Assembly: GCA_001797035.1 (NCBI GenBank)
Contig: MGOE01000076.1
Location: forward strand, 7,780-18,104
Source: Chloroflexi bacterium RBG_16_72_14
GTDB lineage: Bacteria; Chloroflexota; Limnocylindria; Limnocylindrales; CSP1-4
Direction: 5' to 3'
DNA length: 10,325 bases
The position numbers and the translations under genes are program-made. The stretch's first letter is position 1. The number at the start of each line of letters is the position of its first letter. Below, in pieces: positions 5,082 to 10,325 of this stretch. Below the pieces are notes generated by a model that made no database searches, was not told where the DNA came from, and saw only the letters and a program-made list of their open reading frames with translations.

Positions 5082-6092
5082 GTGGAACCGATGACGATCG
5101 CCATCGCCGGCGTCGCCGCCCTCGCGATCCTGGTGATCGCCGTGGGCGTGGCGATGTCCGGTGGCGGCTCCGGCGTCAACGCTCGACTCGAGCGATATGC
5201 GTCGGGCCGCCAGGACAAGCCTGCCGTTGCCGGCCAGGGGAGCCTCGCCGAGGCCCTCCAGTCCAGCCAGGCGCTGACGGCGCTCAACAAGGTTGTGGAG
5301 CAGCGCGACTTCGGTGCCAACCTCGCGCGCGAGATCGCGCGCGCGGACCTGCGGCTCAAGGTCAGCGAGTACCTCGTGATCTGGGCCGGCTGCACCGTGG
5401 GCGTGCCCATCCTGATGGTCGTGCTCTCGGTCGCGATGCCCGGGTTGCGCAACCCGATCGTGCTGCTCGTGGGCGCGTTCATCGGGTTCATGCTCCCCCG
5501 CTTCTGGCTGGGCCGGCGCAAGTCCAGCCGCCTGGGCGCGTTCGACAAGCAGCTGCCGGACACGATCACGCTGATCGCCAACGCGCTGCGCGCCGGCTCC
5601 TCGTTCCTCCAGGCGATCGAGATGGTCGTCCGGGAGTCCCGGCCCCCGATCTCCACGGAGTTCGGTCGCGTGATCCGGGAGGTCAACCTGGGCCTCGCGT
5701 TCGACATCGCGCTCGAGAACATGGTCCGCCGCGTGCGGTCGGACGACCTCGAGCTGATGGCCACGGCCATCTCCATCCAGCACACCGTCGGCGGCAACCT
5801 CGCCGAGATCCTGGACTCGATCGCGTTCACCATCCGCGAGCGCGTCCGGATCAAGGGCGAGATCCGGACCCTGACCGCGCAGCAGCGGCTGTCCGGCTAC
5901 GTCGTCGGCTTCCTGCCGATCGCCCTGGCGGGCTTCCTGTTCATCGCCGCACCGGGCTTCATGCAGCCGATGTTCGACGACCGGGTGTCCGTGATCGGCC
6001 TCCCGGCGGGCATCATCATCCTGGCGGTCGGCGGGTTCGCGATGTTCATCGGCTTCATGCTCATCCGCCGCATCGTCGACATCGAGGTCTAG
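5082..6092 (+). CDS. tadB: TadB-type inner-membrane platform protein
   Basis: This encodes a 336-residue integral membrane protein of the TadB group with a type II secretion F (GspF-like) domain. TadB pairs with TadC to form the membrane platform on which CpaF acts. Hydrophobic segments are seen at about 4-26, 97-119, 125-142, 272-291 and 303-328. The cytoplasmic T2SSF core lies at about 152-270 (FDKQLPDTITLIANALRAGS, then HTVGGNLAEILDSIAFTIRE). The GTG at 5082 is preferred to the in-frame ATG at 5091 because GGGGAGA (5069-5075) gives normal spacing of 7 bases only for the GTG. The stop is 3 bases before the tadC ATG, so the two proteins are probably made by coupled translation. Confidence 0.94.
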   Translation: MEPMTIAIAGVAALAILVIAVGVAMSGGGSGVNARLERYASGRQDKPAVAGQGSLAEALQSSQALTALNKVVEQRDFGANLAREIARADLRLKVSEYLVIWAGCTVGVPILMVVLSVAMPGLRNPIVLLVGAFIGFMLPRFWLGRRKSSRLGAFDKQLPDTITLIANALRAGSSFLQAIEMVVRESRPPISTEFGRVIREVNLGLAFDIALENMVRRVRSDDLELMATAISIQHTVGGNLAEILDSIAFTIRERVRIKGEIRTLTAQQRLSGYVVGFLPIALAGFLFIAAPGFMQPMFDDRVSVIGLPAGIIILAVGGFAMFIGFMLIRRIVDIEV

Positions 6093-6095
6093 GCC

Positions 6096-7028
6096 ATGGA
6101 CCCCTTGCCCCTGATCGTGGCGGGCGTCGCCGCCGGAGCGATCCTCCTCATCGTCCTCGGCCTGGCCGGCAGCGCGCCGGTGGATCCGGTCCAGGCACGC
6201 CTGACCCAGCTGGGGACGATGCAGGCCAAGAACCTCGAGGAGCTGGAGCTCCAGCAGCCCCTGTTCGAGCGGACGATCCGTCCGCTGGCCAACCGGCTGT
6301 CGGGGGCCATGGCTCGGGTGACCAGCACCTCGTTCACGCAGCAGACCGAGAAGCGCCTCGCGCTGGCCGGCAACCCCGGCGGCCTGCGGACGGCGGACTG
6401 GCTGGGCGTCAAGGCCGTGGGCGCCCTCGTCGGCGGCGCGCTGTTCGGCCTCCTGTTCCTCATCGTGGGCTTCATGGCTCTTCCCCCCGTGCTGCGCTTC
6501 GTGATGATCCCGATCGGGGGCCTGTTCGGGTACACCATGCCGGAGTTCTGGCTGGGCGGACGCGTCCGCAAGCGCCAGCACCAGATCCTGCTCCAGATCC
6601 CGGACGCGCTGGACCTGCTCACGATCTCCGTGCGGGCGGGTCTCGGCTTCGACGGCGCCCTGGGCAAGGTCGTCGAGAAGCTGCACGGGCCCCTCACCGA
6701 GGAGTTCCGGCGGGCGCTGGCGGAGATCCGCGTCGGCAAGGCGCGGCGCGACGCGCTGCGCGACATCGTCCCGCGCACCGAGGTCACGGCCCTCACCAAC
6801 TTCATCGGGGCGATCATCCAGGCCGAGCAGCTGGGCGTGTCGATCTCCAAGGTGCTGCAAGTCCAGTCCGAGCAGCTCCGCATCGAGCGCCGGCAGCGCG
6901 CCGAGGAGATGGCGGCCAAGGCGCCGATCAAGATGCTGTTCCCGCTGGTCGGGTGCATCTTCCCGTCGCTGTTCATCGTCATCCTGGGCCCGGCGATCAT
7001 CCTGATCATGATCAACCTGCGGGTCTGA
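6096..7028 (+). CDS. tadC: TadC-type inner-membrane platform protein
   Basis: This encodes a 310-residue membrane protein of the TadC group, the second T2SSF-domain platform subunit of the Tad machine. Hydrophobic segments lie at about 5-25, 104-128, 131-150 and 280-307. The T2SSF core is at about 162-275 (QIPDALDLLTISVRAGLGFD, AEQLGVSISKVLQVQS, AEEMAAKAPIKMLFPL). The RAEEMAAKAP region just before the last membrane segment is typical of TadC. ATG 6096 begins 3 bases after the tadB stop, and its Shine-Dalgarno GAGG (6084-6087) lies inside the end of tadB. A DUF192 gene follows after 7 bases. No tadE/tadF or prepilin peptidase gene follows, which is unlike many Tad loci. Confidence 0.94.
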   Translation: MDPLPLIVAGVAAGAILLIVLGLAGSAPVDPVQARLTQLGTMQAKNLEELELQQPLFERTIRPLANRLSGAMARVTSTSFTQQTEKRLALAGNPGGLRTADWLGVKAVGALVGGALFGLLFLIVGFMALPPVLRFVMIPIGGLFGYTMPEFWLGGRVRKRQHQILLQIPDALDLLTISVRAGLGFDGALGKVVEKLHGPLTEEFRRALAEIRVGKARRDALRDIVPRTEVTALTNFIGAIIQAEQLGVSISKVLQVQSEQLRIERRQRAEEMAAKAPIKMLFPLVGCIFPSLFIVILGPAIILIMINLRV

Positions 7029-7035
7029 CCGGGGC

Positions 7036-7425
7036 GTGGCCGTCGACCCCGGGTTCGGCGTCGCGCACAACATCGACCGGGGGGTCGTCCTCGCCGAGCG
7101 GCTGGAGACGGCCGCGTCGCTGTGGGCCAAGTTCATGGGCCTGATGGGCCGGCCTTCGTTGCCGACGGGTCACGGGCTGTGGCTGCCGGCCAGCAACGGG
7201 ATCCACATGATGTTCATGCGCTTCCCGATCGATGCCGTGTTCGTCTCGCGGCCCGATGCCGAGGGGGTACGGCGCGTCCGGTCCGTGCACCGCGGCCTGC
7301 GGGCCTGGACGGGTCTCGTGCCGCTGGTGCGCGGCGCGGACGGGGTGCTGGAGCTGCCGATCGGCACGATCGACGCGACGGGCACCGTCGTGGGCGACCG
7401 GGTCGAGATCCGCGAGGTCGGATAG
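7036..7425 (+). CDS. DUF192 family protein at the end of the Tad gene run
   Basis: This encodes a 129-residue small protein of the DUF192 family (COG1430), whose function is not established. Visible family motifs are VVLAERLETA (17-26), GLMGRPSLP (35-43), GLWLPASNGIHMMFMRFPID (47-66), VLELPIGTI (104-112) and GDRVE (120-124). The site often occupied by Cys (pC.sIH) is Ser53. There is no signal peptide or clear membrane segment, so it should be cytoplasmic if this start is right. The GTG at 7036 is 7 bases after the tadC stop. Its upstream GGGG is too close to be a normal ribosome-binding site, so translation may be coupled to tadC or begin slightly later; the family-matching region begins by residue 10. 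Being downstream of tadC on the same strand suggests cotranscription. A role in pilus biogenesis is only a guess from position. Confidence 0.86.
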   Translation: MAVDPGFGVAHNIDRGVVLAERLETAASLWAKFMGLMGRPSLPTGHGLWLPASNGIHMMFMRFPIDAVFVSRPDAEGVRRVRSVHRGLRAWTGLVPLVRGADGVLELPIGTIDATGTVVGDRVEIREVG

Positions 7426-7750
7426 CGGCACCCGAGCGTGGCCCCGCGTCACTGGGCGACGCCGTGCACGGCTTGTTCACGCCGGGCGCGGCTCGGTCGC
7501 CGGGCGACCCAACGAGCGCATCGTGCGACGATTCCGGCTCGTGGCGTGTCGTTTGTCGCTCGAGGTGGGACTGCTGCGTAACGAACGCCGCGCTGAGCGA
7601 CCAGCGCGTCTCGCGCTGCATCCGTTGAGTCGCTGGGCGACGACCGGGCCACTTGGGGACGGTGGCGCTCGCGGGGCATTCGGGCACGACCGGGGAGCCA
7701 CGGGACGGCCCGATAAGTGCCCGCTAAGCGACCTCCGCGACGATGCGATC
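7426..7750. other. 325-bp gap without a convincing gene
   Basis: Open frames cross this stretch on both strands, but none shows a start with a ribosome-binding site or recognisable protein features. What it holds: a perfect 12-bp palindrome GCCGTGCACGGC (7461-7472); a 7-bp stem with 3-base loop CAGCGCG/CGCGCTG (7602-7618) that could mark the end of the Tad transcript; and three copies of GGGCGAC (7454, 7502, 7635). A promoter for the following gene must lie here or upstream, but I could not identify one. Confidence 0.6.
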
Positions 7751-8407
7751 ATGGCGACTCGTGAACGACCAGGCGACCGCGGTGCCACCGACGCTCGCGA
7801 GCTCATCGATGCGGCGCGGCGCGAGATCAGAGGGACACGTCGCGCCCATGGCCTGAGCCTTGCCGCCGCGGCCCGGCGAGGTGGGATGTCGGCGTCGCAG
7901 CTGACCCGGCTGGAGCGTGGACGCCTGGCGCTGCCCACGCTCGAGCAGGTGTGCCGGGCGGCGCGCGCAGTCGGGCTTCGGCCGTGGCTGAAGCTGTACC
8001 CGGACGACGTGCCCGTGCGCGACTCCGCGCAGCTGCCCCTGCTGGCCAGGTTCGAGGCGCTTCTCGCTCCTCCACTCCGGCTCCGCCGGGAGGTGCCGAT
8101 GCCGATTGCGTCGGACCCGCGCGCGTGGGACGGGAGGATCACGGATGGAGAGCGGACCGCCTCGATCGAGGGTGAGGCCAGGCTTGATGACGTGCAAGCG
8201 GTGAGCCGGAGGATCGAGCTCAAGGTCCGCGATGACCCGGACGCCGGGGTCGTGATCCTGCTGCTCAACCGCACGGCACACAACCGGCGGGTCCTCGCCG
8301 CACACCGGGAGGCGCTGCGCGGTCAGTTCCCGCTCGATGGTGCCGCAGTGGCACAGGCGCTCCGACGGGGGCGCGTCCCTCCGGCCAGCGGCATCCTCCT
8401 GCGCTGA
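7751..8407 (+). CDS. Helix-turn-helix (XRE-type) protein with uncharacterised C-terminal domain
   Basis: This encodes a 218-residue protein. Residues about 18-83 form a Cro/C1-type helix-turn-helix (LSLAAAARRGGMSASQLTRL at 35-54, then ERGRLALPTLEQVCRAARAV), so DNA binding is likely. Residues about 95-218 form a second domain with a dense patch of conserved-looking polar residues: W126-D127, E140, E142, R144, D147, Q149, R153-R154, K158, R160-D161, followed by VVILLLNRTAHNRRVL and a C-terminal SGILL. I recognise this HTH-plus-C-terminal arrangement from uncharacterised proteins of high-GC bacteria but know of no assigned function. No clear Shine-Dalgarno precedes ATG 7751, so the start is provisional. 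It is the nearest in-frame Met that keeps the whole HTH. comF begins 7 bases after its stop. It could be an autoregulator or an antitoxin-like factor; no toxin partner is seen. Confidence 0.75.
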   Translation: MATRERPGDRGATDARELIDAARREIRGTRRAHGLSLAAAARRGGMSASQLTRLERGRLALPTLEQVCRAARAVGLRPWLKLYPDDVPVRDSAQLPLLARFEALLAPPLRLRREVPMPIASDPRAWDGRITDGERTASIEGEARLDDVQAVSRRIELKVRDDPDAGVVILLLNRTAHNRRVLAAHREALRGQFPLDGAAVAQALRRGRVPPASGILLR

Positions 8408-8414
8408 CTCGTCG

Positions 8415-9089
8415 GTGACTCCATTCCTCCGGCCGCTCGATCGCCTGCTCGACCTCGCGCTGCCGGCCATCTGCCCCGGCTGCGGCGCGGAGGGTGCGCC
8501 CATCTGCGAGCGGTGCCTGCCGGCGGTGAGCGTGCGGGAGGCACTCGCGGCCGGGACGCCGCTGGGCCTCGCGGAGGGGCCGCCGGCGCCGCTCCTCCAG
8601 CTGGAGTGGTGCGCGCCGTTCAGCGGCACGACGCGCCGGGCGCTTCACGCGCTCAAGTACGCCGGGGAGCGCCGGCTCGCGCAGCCGCTGGGAGAGGCCG
8701 TGGCGGCACGCTGGCGACGCGCCGGGGCCGGCGGGGAGCTGCTCGTCCCCGTCCCCGTGCACGCCGGGCGCCGGCGCGAGCGGGGCTACGACCAGGCGGA
8801 GCTGATCGCCGGGGTCGCGGCGGCGGTCCTCCAGCTCCCGTGGCTCGCGGCCGTGGAGCGACGGCGGGCCACCGCGCCCCAGTACCGCCTCGACCGACGC
8901 CACCGCGCGGCGAACGTAGACGACGCGTTTGAGGTGCGGCCGGAGGCTGGCCCTGCGATCCGCGGCCGGTGGGTGGTGCTGGTGGACGACGTCGTCACGA
9001 CCGGCGCCACGCTGTGTGCCGCGGCCCAGGCGCTGCTCGATGGCGGCGCCCTCGCGACGTCCGCGGTGACGGTGGCCCGTGAGCGTTAA
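8415..9089 (+). CDS. comF: ComF family phosphoribosyltransferase-like protein
   Basis: This encodes a 224-residue ComF-family protein, related to phosphoribosyltransferases and in some bacteria needed for DNA uptake or processing in competence. A zinc-ribbon N-terminus has C20-x2-C23 and C31-x2-C34. A central part includes LVPVPVHAGRRRERGYDQAE (110-129) and APQYRLDRRHRAANVDDAFE (154-173). A PRPP-binding-type motif VVLVDDVVTTGAT lies at 187-199. Length is normal for the family. The Asn usual in RGxNQ is Asp126 here. The GTG at 8415 gives the standard family N-terminus (LLDLALPAICPGC); an in-frame ATG at 8337 would overlap the preceding gene by 71 bases and add non-family sequence. No good ribosome-binding site precedes the GTG, so translation may be coupled to the upstream gene 7 bases away. 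Tad pili can assist DNA uptake in some bacteria, but linkage here could be chance. Confidence 0.88.
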   Translation: MTPFLRPLDRLLDLALPAICPGCGAEGAPICERCLPAVSVREALAAGTPLGLAEGPPAPLLQLEWCAPFSGTTRRALHALKYAGERRLAQPLGEAVAARWRRAGAGGELLVPVPVHAGRRRERGYDQAELIAGVAAAVLQLPWLAAVERRRATAPQYRLDRRHRAANVDDAFEVRPEAGPAIRGRWVVLVDDVVTTGATLCAAAQALLDGGALATSAVTVARER

Positions 9090-9090
9090 G

Positions 9091-9130
9091 GGCCGGGTGA
9101 CGCGGACACGGCGTCACCTTCGACCCGGCC
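9091..9130 (+). terminator. Composite stem-loop between comF and hpf
   Basis: An outer 7-bp stem (GGCCGGG 9091-9097 with CCCGGCC 9124-9130) encloses an inner stem (TGACGC 9098-9103 with GCGTCA 9111-9116) and a 7-base loop, with unpaired bases 9117-9123 on the 3' side. It starts one base after the comF stop. No T-run follows. It probably terminates comF transcription or stabilises its 3' end. Confidence 0.6.
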
Positions 9131-9172
9131 ACCGGGACGTGCGGCTCTACCAGGATGGCCACACCCCGTGGC

Positions 9173-9178
9173 TATACT
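9173..9178 (+). promoter_or_regulatory. Candidate -10 box for hpf
   Basis: TATACT is a good sigma70-type -10 (5 of 6 to TATAAT), located after the comF hairpin and about 78 bases before the hpf start. No convincing -35 is seen. A short inverted repeat GCCAC-n5-GTGGC (9158-9172) abuts it on the upstream side and could be a regulator site. Independent transcription of hpf would fit its usual stress and stationary-phase control. Confidence 0.45.
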
Positions 9179-9243
9179 CGGATTCCGGTCGAGGCCCATT
9201 CGCCGCCTCGTCCACCCCCGCAGCCAGGCGCTCGCAACGCGCC

Positions 9244-9249
9244 GGGAGG
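9244..9249 (+). promoter_or_regulatory. Shine-Dalgarno deciding the hpf start
   Basis: GGGAGG ends 6 bases before the GTG at 9256. It supports that start over the upstream in-frame GTG at 9079, which overlaps the end of comF. Confidence 0.85.
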
Positions 9250-9255
9250 TCAACC

Positions 9256-9852
9256 GTGAGGACGATCGTCAGGGGCAAGAACCTCGAGGTCCCGGACCGG
9301 GTCCGGCAGTACGCGGAGCGCAAGTTCGCCCGCCTCGAGCGGCTCCTCGATGACCGCACGGACGCCATCGTGGAGCTGTCCAACGAGGCGCATCGGAGCG
9401 CCTCGGACGCCCACATCGCCGACGTCACCCTGGTGATCGACGGCCGCACGCTGCGCAGTCGCGCGGCGGGCGGGTCCTACCAGGCGGCGCTCGACGTGGT
9501 GGTGGACAAGGTCGAGCGCCAGGCGATCGACTACAAGGAGAAGCCAAGGATCCGCGCCCGGCCTGAGGAAGAGAAGGCGATCCTGCGCCGCATCGCGGAC
9601 GGCACCGCGGAGCCCGTCACCGAGCGCCAGGTCGTGAAGACGAAGCGCTTCGCGATCGAGCCGATGTTCGAGGAGGACGCCGTCACCGCGATGGAGGAGC
9701 TGGGGCACGACTTCTGGGTGTTCGTGAACGCCGAGACCGAGCGGATCAGCGTCCTGTATCGCCGCAAGGACGGACACTACGGCCTCATCGAGCCGGTCGT
9801 GGGCGGTGAGTACACGAAGGACCGCAGGGGCGGCAGGAACGGCCGCGGCTGA
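9256..9852 (+). CDS. hpf: Ribosome hibernation promoting factor, long form
   Basis: This encodes a 198-residue long-form HPF (RaiA/YfiA superfamily), a cytoplasmic protein that binds the 30S decoding region and pairs ribosomes into inactive 100S dimers in stationary phase or stress. The N-terminal S30AE domain is at about 1-95 (IVRGKNLEVPDRVRQYAERK at 4-23, then AHIADVTLVI, YQAALDVVVDKVERQ). A charged linker (95-125) leads to the C-terminal dimerisation domain at about 126-182 (VKTKRFAIEPMFEEDAVTAM, then ELGHDFWVFVNAET and ISVLYRRKDGHYGLIEP). A short basic glycine-rich tail ends the protein. GTG 9256 begins exactly at the domain and has a clear ribosome-binding site. It lies 166 bases after comF, with a hairpin and -10 between, so it is probably a separate unit. 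comF-hpf adjacency is common in bacteria, often with secA next; here a convergent gene follows instead, only 12 bases away. Confidence 0.96.
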   Translation: MRTIVRGKNLEVPDRVRQYAERKFARLERLLDDRTDAIVELSNEAHRSASDAHIADVTLVIDGRTLRSRAAGGSYQAALDVVVDKVERQAIDYKEKPRIRARPEEEKAILRRIADGTAEPVTERQVVKTKRFAIEPMFEEDAVTAMEELGHDFWVFVNAETERISVLYRRKDGHYGLIEPVVGGEYTKDRRGGRNGRG

Positions 9853-9864
9853 CGGTCCAGGCGC

Positions 9865-10325
9865 TCACGTGCCGGTCGGCGGCGCCTCGGGACGGAACCC
9901 CCGTCGACGGTACGTGCCACCCTCGCGATCTGCGTGGCCGCCGTCCACGAGGTAGCGGCGCAGCGATGCGACGTCCGGGTGGAATAGCGCGAGCCGCTGG
10001 TTGACCTCCTTCTCGGGGTAGTCGCGGTCCTCGGTGAACACGCGCTCGAGCAGGAACCGGAGCACGATCCGGCGCTTCTTCTCGTGGGCGGGGATCGTGG
10101 TCAGGCGACCGTCCACGAGGTAGGACCGCAGCGTCTTCGCCTCCTCGGGCGTGGGCGCGAGACGCGCCAGGGTGCCCGCGAGCGGCTCGCCATCGTGCGG
10201 CCATGCCCCCGCCGGGCCGGACGCGCCCGACGCCTCCGCGGCCGCTCGCTCGAACGTCGCCAGCGCCTTGCCCAGCTCCCCCACCCGGTCCGGGCGCGCC
10301 GCGAACGTCCCCGGCCGGTCTTCGC
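9865..10325 (-). CDS. DUF2087 domain protein, 5' end beyond the window
   Basis: Reading leftward, the frame is open from the window edge to the stop at 9865-9867. Counting from an internal GTG at 10284, 139 residues are visible. The DUF2087 domain covers about residues 52-128 (LRSYLVDGRLTTIPAHEKKR at 52-71, RRIVLRFLLERVF, DYPEKEVNQRLALFHPDVAS, LRRYLVDGG, GGTYRR). DUF2087 is a small, probably nucleic-acid-related domain often fused to an N-terminal helix-turn-helix regulator. Upstream of the GTG the frame stays open to the edge and reads EDRPGTFAARPDR, which looks like real protein, so the true start is most likely outside the window and an N-terminal HTH may be missing from view. An Ala/Gly-rich linker (about 14-40) precedes the domain. 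The gene converges on hpf with 12 bases between stops and no visible terminator. Confidence 0.75.
   Translation of the reverse strand, partial: EDRPGTFAARPDRVGELGKALATFERAAAEASGASGPAGAWPHDGEPLAGTLARLAPTPEEAKTLRSYLVDGRLTTIPAHEKKRRIVLRFLLERVFTEDRDYPEKEVNQRLALFHPDVASLRRYLVDGGHADREGGTYRRRGFRPEAPPTGT

Noticed and set aside
3621..7136. A 1171-codon open frame on the minus strand across cpaF, tadB and tadC
   Set aside because: It is antisense to three well-recognised genes, its translation is dominated by R, H, D, E and Q typical of GC-rich shadows, and it shows no domain or repeated structure.
4637..7144. An 835-codon plus-strand open frame overlapping cpaF, tadB, tadC and DUF192
   Set aside because: It is a shifted-frame shadow, extremely rich in Arg, Pro and Gly, with no family motifs, while the true frames carry clear ones.
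7157..7174. A transposase or toxin-antitoxin partner around the HTH gene
   Set aside because: The neighbouring frames are DUF192, ComF and non-coding sequence; no toxin-like small ORF with a start signal was found.
8337..8414. comF starting at ATG 8337
   Set aside because: It would overlap the preceding gene by 71 bases and add residues outside the ComF family's usual N-terminus; GTG 8415 fits better.
9079..9255. hpf starting at GTG 9079
   Set aside because: It would overlap comF and translate through the hairpin and -10 region; GTG 9256 has a clear ribosome-binding site and begins at the domain.
1..10325. tRNA, rRNA, CRISPR array, insertion sequence or phage genes
   Set aside because: No cloverleaf, regularly spaced repeats, transposase or integrase motifs were seen on either strand.

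Overview
The window is high-GC DNA (roughly two thirds G+C by eye), with frequent GTG/TTG starts and a near-continuous plus-strand gene layout. It holds most of the core of a Tad (tight adherence, Flp type IVc) pilus locus. A housekeeping-type cluster (comF, hpf) follows, and a convergent minus-strand gene runs off the right edge. Three small Flp pilins with a QGLAEY-type N-terminus, a CpaE with an N-terminal receiver domain, and the absence of any outer-membrane secretin gene here suggest a Chloroflexota-like (possibly Limnocylindria/Ellin6529-type) or actinobacterial genome. The phylum is an inference from protein style, not a demonstrated fact.

Positions 1-1125 carry three flp pilin genes in a row. 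Each has its own Shine-Dalgarno site, a candidate upstream promoter and a strong GC-rich stem-loop just downstream. The first two encode identical mature pilins from DNA that differs only at third codon positions; the third is a divergent paralogue. Positions 1126-2337 carry cpaB, with a TTG start and a candidate extended -10 promoter, followed by two stem-loops in a row. Positions 2338-7028 form a tight run of cpaE, cpaF, tadB and tadC: the receiver/ParA-like assembly protein, the secretion ATPase and the two inner-membrane platform proteins. A DUF192 gene follows tadC after only 7 bases and looks like the last gene of the transcript.

Positions 7426-7750 hold no convincing gene. A helix-turn-helix protein with an uncharacterised C-terminal domain follows (7751-8407). 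Next come comF (phosphoribosyltransferase-like) and hpf (long-form ribosome hibernation factor), the latter with its own leader, a stem-loop and a candidate -10. A DUF2087 protein lies convergent to hpf and is cut by the window end.

How it works together: Flp prepilins would be cleaved after a conserved Gly by a prepilin peptidase not encoded here. They would be assembled by TadB/TadC powered by CpaF, and localised or regulated by CpaE, whose receiver domain offers a phosphorylation input. CpaB sits in the membrane with an extracytoplasmic SAF domain. The prepilin peptidase (TadV/CpaA), TadE/F minor pilins and the kinase for CpaE must lie elsewhere if they exist. Nothing here is a clearly new system. 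The points most worth a second look are the duplicated pilins with per-gene hairpins, the DUF192 gene attached to the Tad run, and the C-terminal domain of the helix-turn-helix protein.
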